From LMUY01 sp965276785 (GTDB lineage Bacteria; Pseudomonadota; Alphaproteobacteria; Acetobacterales; Acetobacteraceae): a DNA stretch of 64,000 bases. The notes under the pieces were generated by a model, which was not told where the DNA came from, did no database searches, and worked only from the letters and a program-made list of their open reading frames with translations. Below, one piece after another: positions 58,200-64,000 of this stretch (the stretch's first letter is position 1; every line of letters begins with the position of its first letter). Location: assembly GCA_965276785.1 (NCBI GenBank), contig OZ255629.1:186001-250000 (forward strand). Reading direction: 5' to 3'. The translations under genes were made by a program, and so were the position numbers.

Positions 58200-59177
58200 A
58201 TGGTGCCCCCGATCAAGCAACCCGTCCGTTACGGGGACATGGCCGACCCGCAACTTCAGCCGCGTTTCTCCGGCATCCCGACGTTTTTCCGTGCGCCATA
58301 CGAGCAGGACTTGGAGCAGGTGGATATCGGCGTCATCGGCGTGCCGTTCGATGGCGGCGTGACCAACCGTCCCGGCACCCGTCACGGCCCGCGCGAATTG
58401 CGCAACCAGTCCAGCCTAGCGCGCCGGATCAACACCGCCACCGGTGTGCAGCCGTTCGGTCTGTGCCGGGTGCGGGACCTTGGGGATTGCTGGATCGAGC
58501 AGCCTTACGAGCTGGTGGGTGCGCTGGGCGAGATCGAAGCGTTCTATCGCCGGGTCGTGACAGCCGGGGTGGTGCCGCTTTCGGCTGGCGGCGATCATTC
58601 CATTACCTTGCCCATCTTGCGCGCGGTGGCGGCAGGCGGCCCGGTGGGGATGGTGCACATCGATGCTCATGCCGATACCGGCGACGAATACATGGGCTCC
58701 CGCTACCATCACGGCACGCCGTTCCGCCGCGCAGTGGACGAGGGCTTGCTGGACCCGAAGCGGGTGATCCAGATCGGCGTGCGCGGGCATAGCAACGTGC
58801 CCGGCGGTTTGTGGGGCTTTAGCAGCGCCAGCGGCATGACCGTGGTGCCAATCGAGCAACTGGTGGACCGCGGTTGGCGCGCGATCATGGAGCAGGCGCG
58901 CGCCGTGGTAGGGGATGGCCCCACCTACCTCTCCTTTGATATCGACAGCCTGGACCCGATCTACGCTCCCGGCACCGGCACGCCTGAACCCGGCGGCATT
59001 ACCATGCTCGACGCGTTGCGCATGGTGCGGTCGCTGACCGGCCTGCGCTTTGCGGGCGGAGACGTGGTGGAGGTTTCACCGCCCTTCGATGTGGGCGGGA
59101 TCACCGCCATGCATGGTGCGGCGATGCTGTTCGAGGTGCTCTGCGTGCTTGCGGCAGGGCGGGACGCAAGGCACTAG
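58200..59177 (+). CDS. Ureohydrolase (agmatinase/guanidinobutyrase family)
   Basis: A 325-residue binuclear manganese enzyme. Metal-binding motifs are in order: SAGGDHSITLPILRAV, MVHIDAHADTGDEYMGSRYH and LSFDIDSLDPIYAPGTGTPE, then PGG. It hydrolyses a guanidino compound to urea and an amine. Agmatinase, guanidinobutyrase and guanidinopropionase are not distinguishable by eye. It follows hpnG by 10 bp and may be read through from the hopanoid operon, though no functional link is known. ATG 58200 is the plausible start. Confidence 0.88.
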   Translation: MVPPIKQPVRYGDMADPQLQPRFSGIPTFFRAPYEQDLEQVDIGVIGVPFDGGVTNRPGTRHGPRELRNQSSLARRINTATGVQPFGLCRVRDLGDCWIEQPYELVGALGEIEAFYRRVVTAGVVPLSAGGDHSITLPILRAVAAGGPVGMVHIDAHADTGDEYMGSRYHHGTPFRRAVDEGLLDPKRVIQIGVRGHSNVPGGLWGFSSASGMTVVPIEQLVDRGWRAIMEQARAVVGDGPTYLSFDIDSLDPIYAPGTGTPEPGGITMLDALRMVRSLTGLRFAGGDVVEVSPPFDVGGITAMHGAAMLFEVLCVLAAGRDARH

Positions 59178-59229
59178 ACGGAAGCTGTAGTGCATTCGAT
59201 ATGCTGTCATTGACAGCGCAGAGGCTATC

Positions 59230-59475
59230 ATGGCCACCCTTACAGTTCGCAATCTCGAAGAGGATATTGTTCGGGCGCTTCGGATTCAGGCGGCCGAGCA
59301 TGGCCGCTCGGTGGAGGCTGAGCATCGGGACATGCTCCGCTCCATTTTGGGGCGCGGCCACGCAGGCGCCGACCGCGCCACGGCCGCAGAACGGCTTGCC
59401 GAATTCCGCCGCCGCACCGCCGGGCGGGGCTCCGACACGGCGCAGCAACTGCTCGATGCCTCTCGTCCTGGCTGA
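59230..59475 (+). CDS. FitA/VapB-like ribbon-helix-helix antitoxin
   Basis: An 81-residue ribbon-helix-helix protein. ATLTVRNLEEDIVRALRIQA gives the strand and first helix, and AEHGRSVEAEHRDMLRSILG the second helix with the FitA/Phd-like pattern; the C-terminal tail is the likely toxin-binding part. It lies 8 bp upstream of a PIN-domain gene in the same direction, the standard type II toxin-antitoxin order, and probably binds its own promoter. Confidence 0.85.
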   Translation: MATLTVRNLEEDIVRALRIQAAEHGRSVEAEHRDMLRSILGRGHAGADRATAAERLAEFRRRTAGRGSDTAQQLLDASRPG

Positions 59476-59483
59476 CCCCTCGC

Positions 59484-59936
59484 GTGAGCCTGGTGGTCGA
59501 TGCCAGTGTCGGGCTGAAATGGGTGTTGCAGGAACCGGACAGCCACCTGGCGAACGCCTTGGCATGCGGCCGGAAAATGCTGCTGATGCCAGACTTTTGG
59601 CTCAACGAAGCGACCAACGTGCTCTGGCTGCAGGTCCGCCGCAAAATCCTGCAGCCCGAAGAGGCGCGGGAAGGCCTCGACCTGCTGCGGCAACTTATCC
59701 AGCCGACGCCGACCGGTGACCTGACGTTGCACGACGTGGCCCTGGATATCGGCCTGGAGGTGAACCACTCTACCCATGAGACGCTCTATCTGGCGTTTGC
59801 CGTTGCCATGGGCGCGCGCGGCGTGGTGATGACCAACGGACCGTTCGCCGCAGCCATGAAGCGCCATGGTTATCCCGCATTGAAGGCGATGGTGCTCCCG
59901 CTCGACACATGGGCGCGTGAGGAGGGGGTGGATTAA
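59484..59936 (+). CDS. PIN-domain protein (VapC-like toxin)
   Basis: A 150-residue PIN-domain protein starting GTG 59484. SLVVDASVGLKWVLQEPDSH holds the first acidic residue, DFWLNEATNVLWLQVRRK the second, and HSTHETLYLAFAVAMGA the third position, which has Glu where most VapC proteins have Asp. The usual final Asp of the T-A/N-D segment is replaced: the sequence is VMTNGPFAAAM. VapC toxins cut RNA using these acidic residues, so activity may be reduced. It is paired with the upstream antitoxin. Confidence 0.82.
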   Translation: MSLVVDASVGLKWVLQEPDSHLANALACGRKMLLMPDFWLNEATNVLWLQVRRKILQPEEAREGLDLLRQLIQPTPTGDLTLHDVALDIGLEVNHSTHETLYLAFAVAMGARGVVMTNGPFAAAMKRHGYPALKAMVLPLDTWAREEGVD

Positions 59937-59958
59937 CTGGGTCGATGAGGAGCATCCG

Positions 59959-60644
59959 ATGGATGAGGTCCAGCTTGTCGACTATGATCCTCGCTGGCCG
60001 GCCATGTTCTTGGCCGAATTGGAGCGCCTACGGGCTGCGCTTCCGCCTGGGCTGATCGTGGCCGCCGAGCATTTCGGCAGCACGGCGATCCTGGGCATGA
60101 TGGCCAAGCCGATCATCGACATCCTGATTGCAGTGGCTTCGTTGGACGACGCGATACGGCGTGCGGTCCGGCCGATGGAGGCGCTTGGCTATGCATTTTG
60201 GTCGGATAACCCAAAGCGGGATCGCCTGTTCTTCGTCAAAGGCCTACCGCCGGCCGCGCCGCAGCGCACTCACCATTTTCACATGACCGAGCCCGGCGGC
60301 GAGATGTGGCTGCGGCGCTGGGGTTCCGCGACTACCTTCGATCGCATGCGGAGGAGGCCGCTCGTTACGCCGCGCTCAAACGGGACTTGGCGGAGCGCTA
60401 CGCCACCGACCGAGAGGCCTATACAGCGGCCAAGGCGGACTATGTCGATGCGGTGCTTGCGCTGGCTTTGCGGGAAGTTGGCCTCTACACCTCATGCGAC
60501 CTCTTAAGTCAAAGCTTTGATAATAGCGTCGGCACATCACCCATAAGCAGTTCGTCCAGGCTGAACGGACATGTCATGGGAACAGCACGCGCCGCGCCTG
60601 ACTCGTCTGAAAAACGCCGAACGCGGCGACACGCCGATTCATAG
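59959..60644 (+). pseudogene. GrpB family protein, frameshifted
   Basis: GrpB-family nucleotidyltransferase-like protein. The first frame from ATG 59959 (MDEVQLVDYDPRWPAMFLAE) carries HFGSTAILGMMAKPIIDILI, the family signature, and HHFHMTEPGGEMW. At about 60312 the match moves to another frame, reading ALGFRDYLRSHAEEAARYAA, then LKRDLAERYATDREAYTAAK, to the natural end near 60500. One missing base in CTG(G)CGGCG explains it. The stops are at 60507 in the first frame and 60644 in the second, the last part running antisense through the DUF29 gene. Decay or an assembly error. Confidence 0.72.
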
Positions 60645-60967
60645 AGATCGTCGAGGTCGACATGCTGCCTCATGGAGGGAGAAAAGGCTCGCCTTGCGTC
60701 GTCGGCAAACCGATACGCTTCGTCCTGCCAATGGTTTACAGCCTGACTGTCTGGCCACGCGGACAGTTTTAACAAATGGACGATCTGCTGCTGCAGGAAG
60801 CTCTTGGTTGCGCGCATTTCCGACCGGCCCACGTCACCCACCTCTTCAATGACGTTGGCCCAATCAACCGCCTCGTTCAGCCGCTCCCCGTCGGCAAGCC
60901 GTCGCAGCAGGTCCGACTGGCGCTCGGACCAGGCTAGGATGTCATGGTCATACAGCCCGTCCGGCAT
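60509..60967 (-). CDS. DUF29 domain protein
   Basis: A 152-residue DUF29 protein. LYDHDILAWSERQSDLLRRL and NVIEEVGDVGRSEMRATKSF, then LQQQIVHLLKL, are the family's defining helices. All-helical and cytoplasmic with no known activity. ATG 60967 is 9 bp downstream of the hpnH stop on the same strand, so it is probably cotranscribed with hpnH. DUF29 genes are common and often multicopy in alphaproteobacteria and cyanobacteria. Function not established. Confidence 0.85.
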   Translation of the reverse strand: MPDGLYDHDILAWSERQSDLLRRLADGERLNEAVDWANVIEEVGDVGRSEMRATKSFLQQQIVHLLKLSAWPDSQAVNHWQDEAYRFADDARRAFSPSMRQHVDLDDLYESACRRVRRFSDESGAARAVPMTCPFSLDELLMGDVPTLLSKL

Positions 60968-60976
60968 GGCACCCCC

Positions 60977-62113
60977 TTACTCTGCCTCCATCGCCACCGG
61001 CGGCTTGTGCTTCAGTTCCGCCATCTTTTCCTGCACGTGCCGGCTGAACACGTAATCCGCCGGGCGCTGGTCGTTCAACGCAATGTCCGGTGCCATCGGG
61101 CCGGACAAGCGCGGCCCCCGCATGGCAACGGTCAGCGTCTTGAGCGGGCTCTTCACCGCGTCCATAACCGCTGTCGCCTCATAGCCGGAATGCACCATGC
61201 AGTCGGCGCATTTTTCGTAGTTGCCGGTGCCGTATTTGTCCCAGTCCGTGCTGTCCATCAGCTCGGCAAAGGTCTTGGTGTAGCCCTCGCCCAGCAGGTA
61301 GCAGGGGCGCTGCCAGCCGAACACGTTGCGGGTCGGCTTGCCCCAAGGGGTGCAGTGATAGGCCTCGTTGCCGGCCAGGAAGTTCATGAACAGCGGCGAC
61401 TGGGTAAACTTCCAGCCCTTGCCGCGCCCGCGCGTGAGGATGTCGCGGAACAGCTGCTTGGTCTTCTGCCGCGAGAGGAAATGCGCCTGGTCGGGCGCCC
61501 GCTCGTAGGCATAGCCGGGCGAGGTCATGATCCCGTCCACGCCCATCGCCATCACATCGTCGAAGAAGCGGGCCACTCGCTCGGGCTGCGCGCCGTCGAA
61601 CAGGGTGCAATTGATCGAGAGGCGGAAGCCGCGCTCCTTCGCCTTGCGGATGGCCGCGATGGCGCGGTCATACACGCCCTCCTGGCTCACCGCCCGGTCG
61701 TGCATTTCGCGGTCGCCGTCCAGATGCACGTCCCACGAGAAGAACGGGTTGGGTTTGAAGGAGTCCATCTTCTTTTCGAGCAACAACGCGTTGGTGCAGA
61801 GATAGACGAACTTCTTGCGCGCCAGGATTTGCTCGACGATCTCGGGCATCTCGCGGTGCAGCAGCGGCTCACCGCCGGCGATGGCCACCACGGGCGCGCC
61901 GCACTCGTCCACTGCGCCCACCGCGTCGGCCACGGAGAGGCGCTGGTTCAGGATTTCCGCGGGGTAATCGATCTTGCCGCAGCCGGAGCAGGCCAGGTTG
62001 CAGCGGAATAGCGGCTCCAACATCAACACCAGCGGGTAGCGTTTGCGGCCTGCAAGGTGTTGCTTGACCACGTAGGCGCCCACGCGAACGACCTGTTGCA
62101 GCGGAACCGACAT
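60977..62113 (-). CDS. hpnH: Adenosylhopane synthase HpnH (radical SAM)
   Basis: A 378-residue radical SAM enzyme that couples the 5'-deoxyadenosyl group to hopene (adenosylhopane), the first step of bacteriohopanepolyol tail synthesis. The iron-sulfur motif is C-x3-C-x2-C in RCNLACSGCGKIDYP near residue 38; IAGGEPLLHREMPEIVEQIL is the SAM-contact GGEP and the C-terminal half has the family's SPGYAYERAPDQAHFLSR. Further cysteines occur in KCADCMVHSG. It lies opposite to and 3 kb from hpnG, separated by a ureohydrolase and toxin-antitoxin genes. ATG 62113; upstream DNA shows no clear regulatory motif. Confidence 0.94.
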   Translation of the reverse strand: MSVPLQQVVRVGAYVVKQHLAGRKRYPLVLMLEPLFRCNLACSGCGKIDYPAEILNQRLSVADAVGAVDECGAPVVAIAGGEPLLHREMPEIVEQILARKKFVYLCTNALLLEKKMDSFKPNPFFSWDVHLDGDREMHDRAVSQEGVYDRAIAAIRKAKERGFRLSINCTLFDGAQPERVARFFDDVMAMGVDGIMTSPGYAYERAPDQAHFLSRQKTKQLFRDILTRGRGKGWKFTQSPLFMNFLAGNEAYHCTPWGKPTRNVFGWQRPCYLLGEGYTKTFAELMDSTDWDKYGTGNYEKCADCMVHSGYEATAVMDAVKSPLKTLTVAMRGPRLSGPMAPDIALNDQRPADYVFSRHVQEKMAELKHKPPVAMEAE

Positions 62114-62286
62114 GAGGCAGACACTCCTAAGTTAGCCGCGGCGAAACGGGGGCGCCGCAAGACCACAGTCATGTAAGGTGGCCGTCATCCCTGCGCCACC
62201 GTGCAGGCGCTATGCAAGGCCCTTGAAAGCTCGCCGGTCCCCCACCAAGACAATCGCGGGCTTTTTAGCCACACAAGGAGGCACTC

Positions 62287-62928
62287 ATGCAGCGTTCCGT
62301 AAAAACCGCCCTTGCTGGCGTGGCTGTCGTAGGCGCCGTGGCGCTCGCAACCGGTGCCGCGACCCCGGCGACGGCGCGGGATGACAACAGCCACGCGCTT
62401 CTGGTGCAACTTCCGGATGGTGCCCTCGAACAAATTGAATACACTGGGCCTGTCATCCCTCAGGTGACGCTGTCTGGCTCACCCGCCGGCGCAGAGATGC
62501 CCTTGGCGGCACCTGGCGCTGACCAGGCCTTTGCCGCCTTCGAGCGGATGGCCGCGCTGATGGACCAGCAAGCGGCCACAATGATGCAGCAAGTGGTGCA
62601 GATGCCGGGCTTCCCCGCTGCAGTGCCAGGCCTGCCGCCGGGCGTGAGCGGCTACTCGGTCGTCACCACGGTGAGCAATGGCCATGCTTGCACGCGGTCC
62701 ACCGAGGTCCGCTACACCGGCCGCGGCCTGCAACCGCAGACCGTGTCCAGCCTGTCGGGCGATTGCGATGGCGGCTCGCAGACCGGCACGGCGCCCGCCG
62801 GCGCGCCCGCTTCCAGCGAGCCGGCAGCCCGAGCGCACACGATCCGCGTGCGGTATGACGCGCCGGCGCTTCGTCATTCCTTGGTGCGCCAAGCGTTCTA
62901 CCAGCGGGGCCAGAACCGGGCTGACTAA
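62287..62928 (+). CDS. Secreted hypothetical protein, 213 aa
   Basis: An unrecognised exported protein. A strong ribosome site (AAGGAGG) precedes ATG 62287, and a standard signal peptide follows (QRSVKTALAGVAVVGAVALA, then TGAATPATA|RDD). The mature part begins DDNSHALLVQLPDGALEQIE, has a Met/Gln-rich helix (MAALMDQQAATMMQQVVQMP), a Pro/Gly stretch and two cysteines (HACTR and SGDCDGG) that could form a disulfide. A low-complexity Ala/Pro/Ser segment precedes the tail. Probably periplasmic. Divergent from hpnH. No domain assignment. Confidence 0.68.
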   Translation: MQRSVKTALAGVAVVGAVALATGAATPATARDDNSHALLVQLPDGALEQIEYTGPVIPQVTLSGSPAGAEMPLAAPGADQAFAAFERMAALMDQQAATMMQQVVQMPGFPAAVPGLPPGVSGYSVVTTVSNGHACTRSTEVRYTGRGLQPQTVSSLSGDCDGGSQTGTAPAGAPASSEPAARAHTIRVRYDAPALRHSLVRQAFYQRGQNRAD

Positions 62929-63020
62929 GCACGGTCACGACGTCGCTGTTAAGCTGAGCTTAATCGTTCTTGTCTTATGCTGCGTCGGGGACGTGTCACT
63001 AGAAGGAAGCTTGGCGATTG

Positions 63021-64000
63021 GTGCAGCATAGTGACAGGGTCGTCCGGCCAATCGCGACTGTCCCGTTCCGGATCAAGCTGCCGCAGTTTGCCGCCGCGTC
63101 CGATGCTAAGCATGGATGGCTTGGGCGTCGCCTGCGCCGGGGACTTGCCGAGACGGAGGCCTTGCGTGCGTCCTGCGCTGATGTCGCGGCCGAGCGGGCG
63201 CTATTGCAGCGGGAGTTGGACAGCCGGTCCGCAAGGCATGCCCAGGATCTCGACGTGCTCCGTGATCAGTATGCGAGGCTCTGGGACGCTTTTGAGGAAG
63301 GTGGGCGCTTGGATGGCGCGGCAACCCGGGCTGTTGCCGCAATTAGCACAGGCCTTGGGCAGGTTTCCAGCGCGGTGACCGAGGCACGGGGTGCTGCCGA
63401 GATAACGGCGTCCGGCGTTGCCGTGGCAGTGAGCGCGTCGATGCAACTCTCCGCTTCGGTCGGAGACATAGCGGGACAGGTTGCCAAGAGCGCCGAGAGC
63501 GCGGTGCAGGCAGCCATCGAGAGCAAGCGGACGGACGCCTGGATCGAAGAGCTCGACCAAGCCGCCGGACGAATCGGGCATGTGGTGCGGCTGATCGGCG
63601 ACATAGCCGCACAAACCAACTTGCTGGCCCTGAACGCCACAATCGAGGCCGCACGGGCCGGGGCGGCCGGTCGCGGCTTTGCCGTCGTCGCCGAGGAGGT
63701 GAAGAGCCTGGCCGCGCAGACCGCACTGGCGACCCGGGAAATTGCGGGCCAGATCGCCGCCATGCAATCCGCTGCCCAGGGCAGCATTTCCGCAGTACGC
63801 GACATCTCTAGGCGGATCGATGAGATCAGCGGGTTGGCCGCCGACGTCGCGGTGGCCGTGACGACCCAGCGCGAGGCGGCTGCCGACATCGCGAACAGCG
63901 TCCAAGACGTCGTGCGAGGCACGGGCTTGACCATGGATTCAATCGACAAGGCGGTTGAAGCGGCGACGACGGCGAGCGGCAGCGTCGGAGTGGTCGCCAG
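63021..64000 (+). CDS. Methyl-accepting chemotaxis-like protein without membrane segment (runs off the right edge)
   Basis: The 326 codons present begin at GTG 63021 (VQHSDRVVRPIATVPFRIKL), 11 bp after AGAAGGAAG. There is a coiled coil (AETEALRASCADVAAERALL), then a chemoreceptor signalling domain. The hairpin-tip signature is IGDIAAQTNLLALNATIEAA, then RAGAAGRGFAVVAEEVKSLA, at residues of about 193-232. There is no membrane helix or periplasmic sensor, so it should be cytoplasmic and interact with CheA/CheW. The C-terminus lies outside. Usually the tip reads ALNAAIEAARAGE; here NATIEAARAGA is a mild variant. Confidence 0.85.
   Translation, partial: MQHSDRVVRPIATVPFRIKLPQFAAASDAKHGWLGRRLRRGLAETEALRASCADVAAERALLQRELDSRSARHAQDLDVLRDQYARLWDAFEEGGRLDGAATRAVAAISTGLGQVSSAVTEARGAAEITASGVAVAVSASMQLSASVGDIAGQVAKSAESAVQAAIESKRTDAWIEELDQAAGRIGHVVRLIGDIAAQTNLLALNATIEAARAGAAGRGFAVVAEEVKSLAAQTALATREIAGQIAAMQSAAQGSISAVRDISRRIDEISGLAADVAVAVTTQREAAADIANSVQDVVRGTGLTMDSIDKAVEAATTASGSVGVVA

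Noticed and set aside
1..64000. tRNA, rRNA or CRISPR array
   Set aside because: No cloverleaf-type T-loop, rRNA segment or regular direct-repeat/spacer pattern was noticed in manual reading; the GTGCTC arrays have 20-21 bp periods and are transposon ends, not CRISPR.

Overview
The window reads as a high-GC alphaproteobacterial chromosome. A complete hopanoid cluster of the hpn type, an rpsF-rpsR-rplI-ftsK neighbourhood, a CoxS/CoxL-type hydroxylase and typical alphaproteobacterial palindromic intergenic repeats point to Rhodospirillales, most likely Acetobacteraceae. That placement is an inference from gene content, not from a marker-gene phylogeny.

Region 1 (1-2.6 kb) is ordinary chromosome: the 5' part of rsmB (minus strand) and an ArnT/PMT-type membrane glycosyltransferase, followed by gene debris.

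Region 2 (2.6-23 kb) is an accessory island. Its most striking feature is a pair of mirrored 92-bp ends at 2842-2933 and 18499-18590. Each has the same 11-bp outer word, the same 14-bp spacer and four GTGCTC-type iterons spaced 21, 20 and 20 bp. They bracket about 15.7 kb, which I interpret as one cargo transposon. Its own recombination genes lie at the right end: a serine resolvase, a Mu/TniA-like DDE transposase and an ExeA/TnsC-like ATPase. The last two have lost their catalytic cores. Cargo comprises a 163-aa protein of unknown function, a LysR regulator divergent from a class II aldolase/molybdenum hydroxylase/alcohol dehydrogenase/NAD(P)H oxidoreductase operon, and a TetR-controlled hydrolase and short-chain dehydrogenase unit. 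A second, decayed Tn402/Tn5053-like tniA-tniB-resolvase unit sits between the two cargo blocks. The right end abuts IS630 and Tn3 transposase relics. Beyond these are two uncharacterised proteins, two resolvase 3' ends joined head to head and a DUF3800 protein.

Region 3 (23-43.5 kb) is mostly housekeeping: an AceE/transketolase-like E1 enzyme, an amidohydrolase, a MarR regulator, ribosomal proteins S6, S18 and L9, FtsK, a broken GxxExxY gene framed by a 16-bp inverted repeat, an HNH nuclease, a transglutaminase-like protein, a Bcr-type exporter, an RluA-type pseudouridine synthase, Cfa, a glutathione S-transferase, a quinone-reductase-like dehydrogenase and IspD. The translationally coupled dTDP-rhamnose genes rfbBACD are on the minus strand.

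Region 4 (43.5-49.4 kb) is surface polysaccharide: a GT2 glycosyltransferase, a TIGR04325-type methyltransferase and a 1229-aa multidomain WbsX/GT4/GT2 protein. The rhamnose genes next door probably supply the sugar donor.

Region 5 (49.4-62.1 kb) is the hopanoid locus. hpnA-B-C-D-E-shc-hpnG run on the plus strand with mostly overlapping or nearly contiguous start/stop codons, covering squalene synthesis, cyclisation and side-chain processing. hpnH lies 3 kb away on the opposite strand with a DUF29 gene. hpnB carries an apparent 141-bp in-frame palindromic-repeat insertion. Between hpnG and hpnH are a ureohydrolase, a VapBC-like pair and a frameshifted GrpB gene. The window ends with a secreted protein and the start of a soluble chemoreceptor-like protein.
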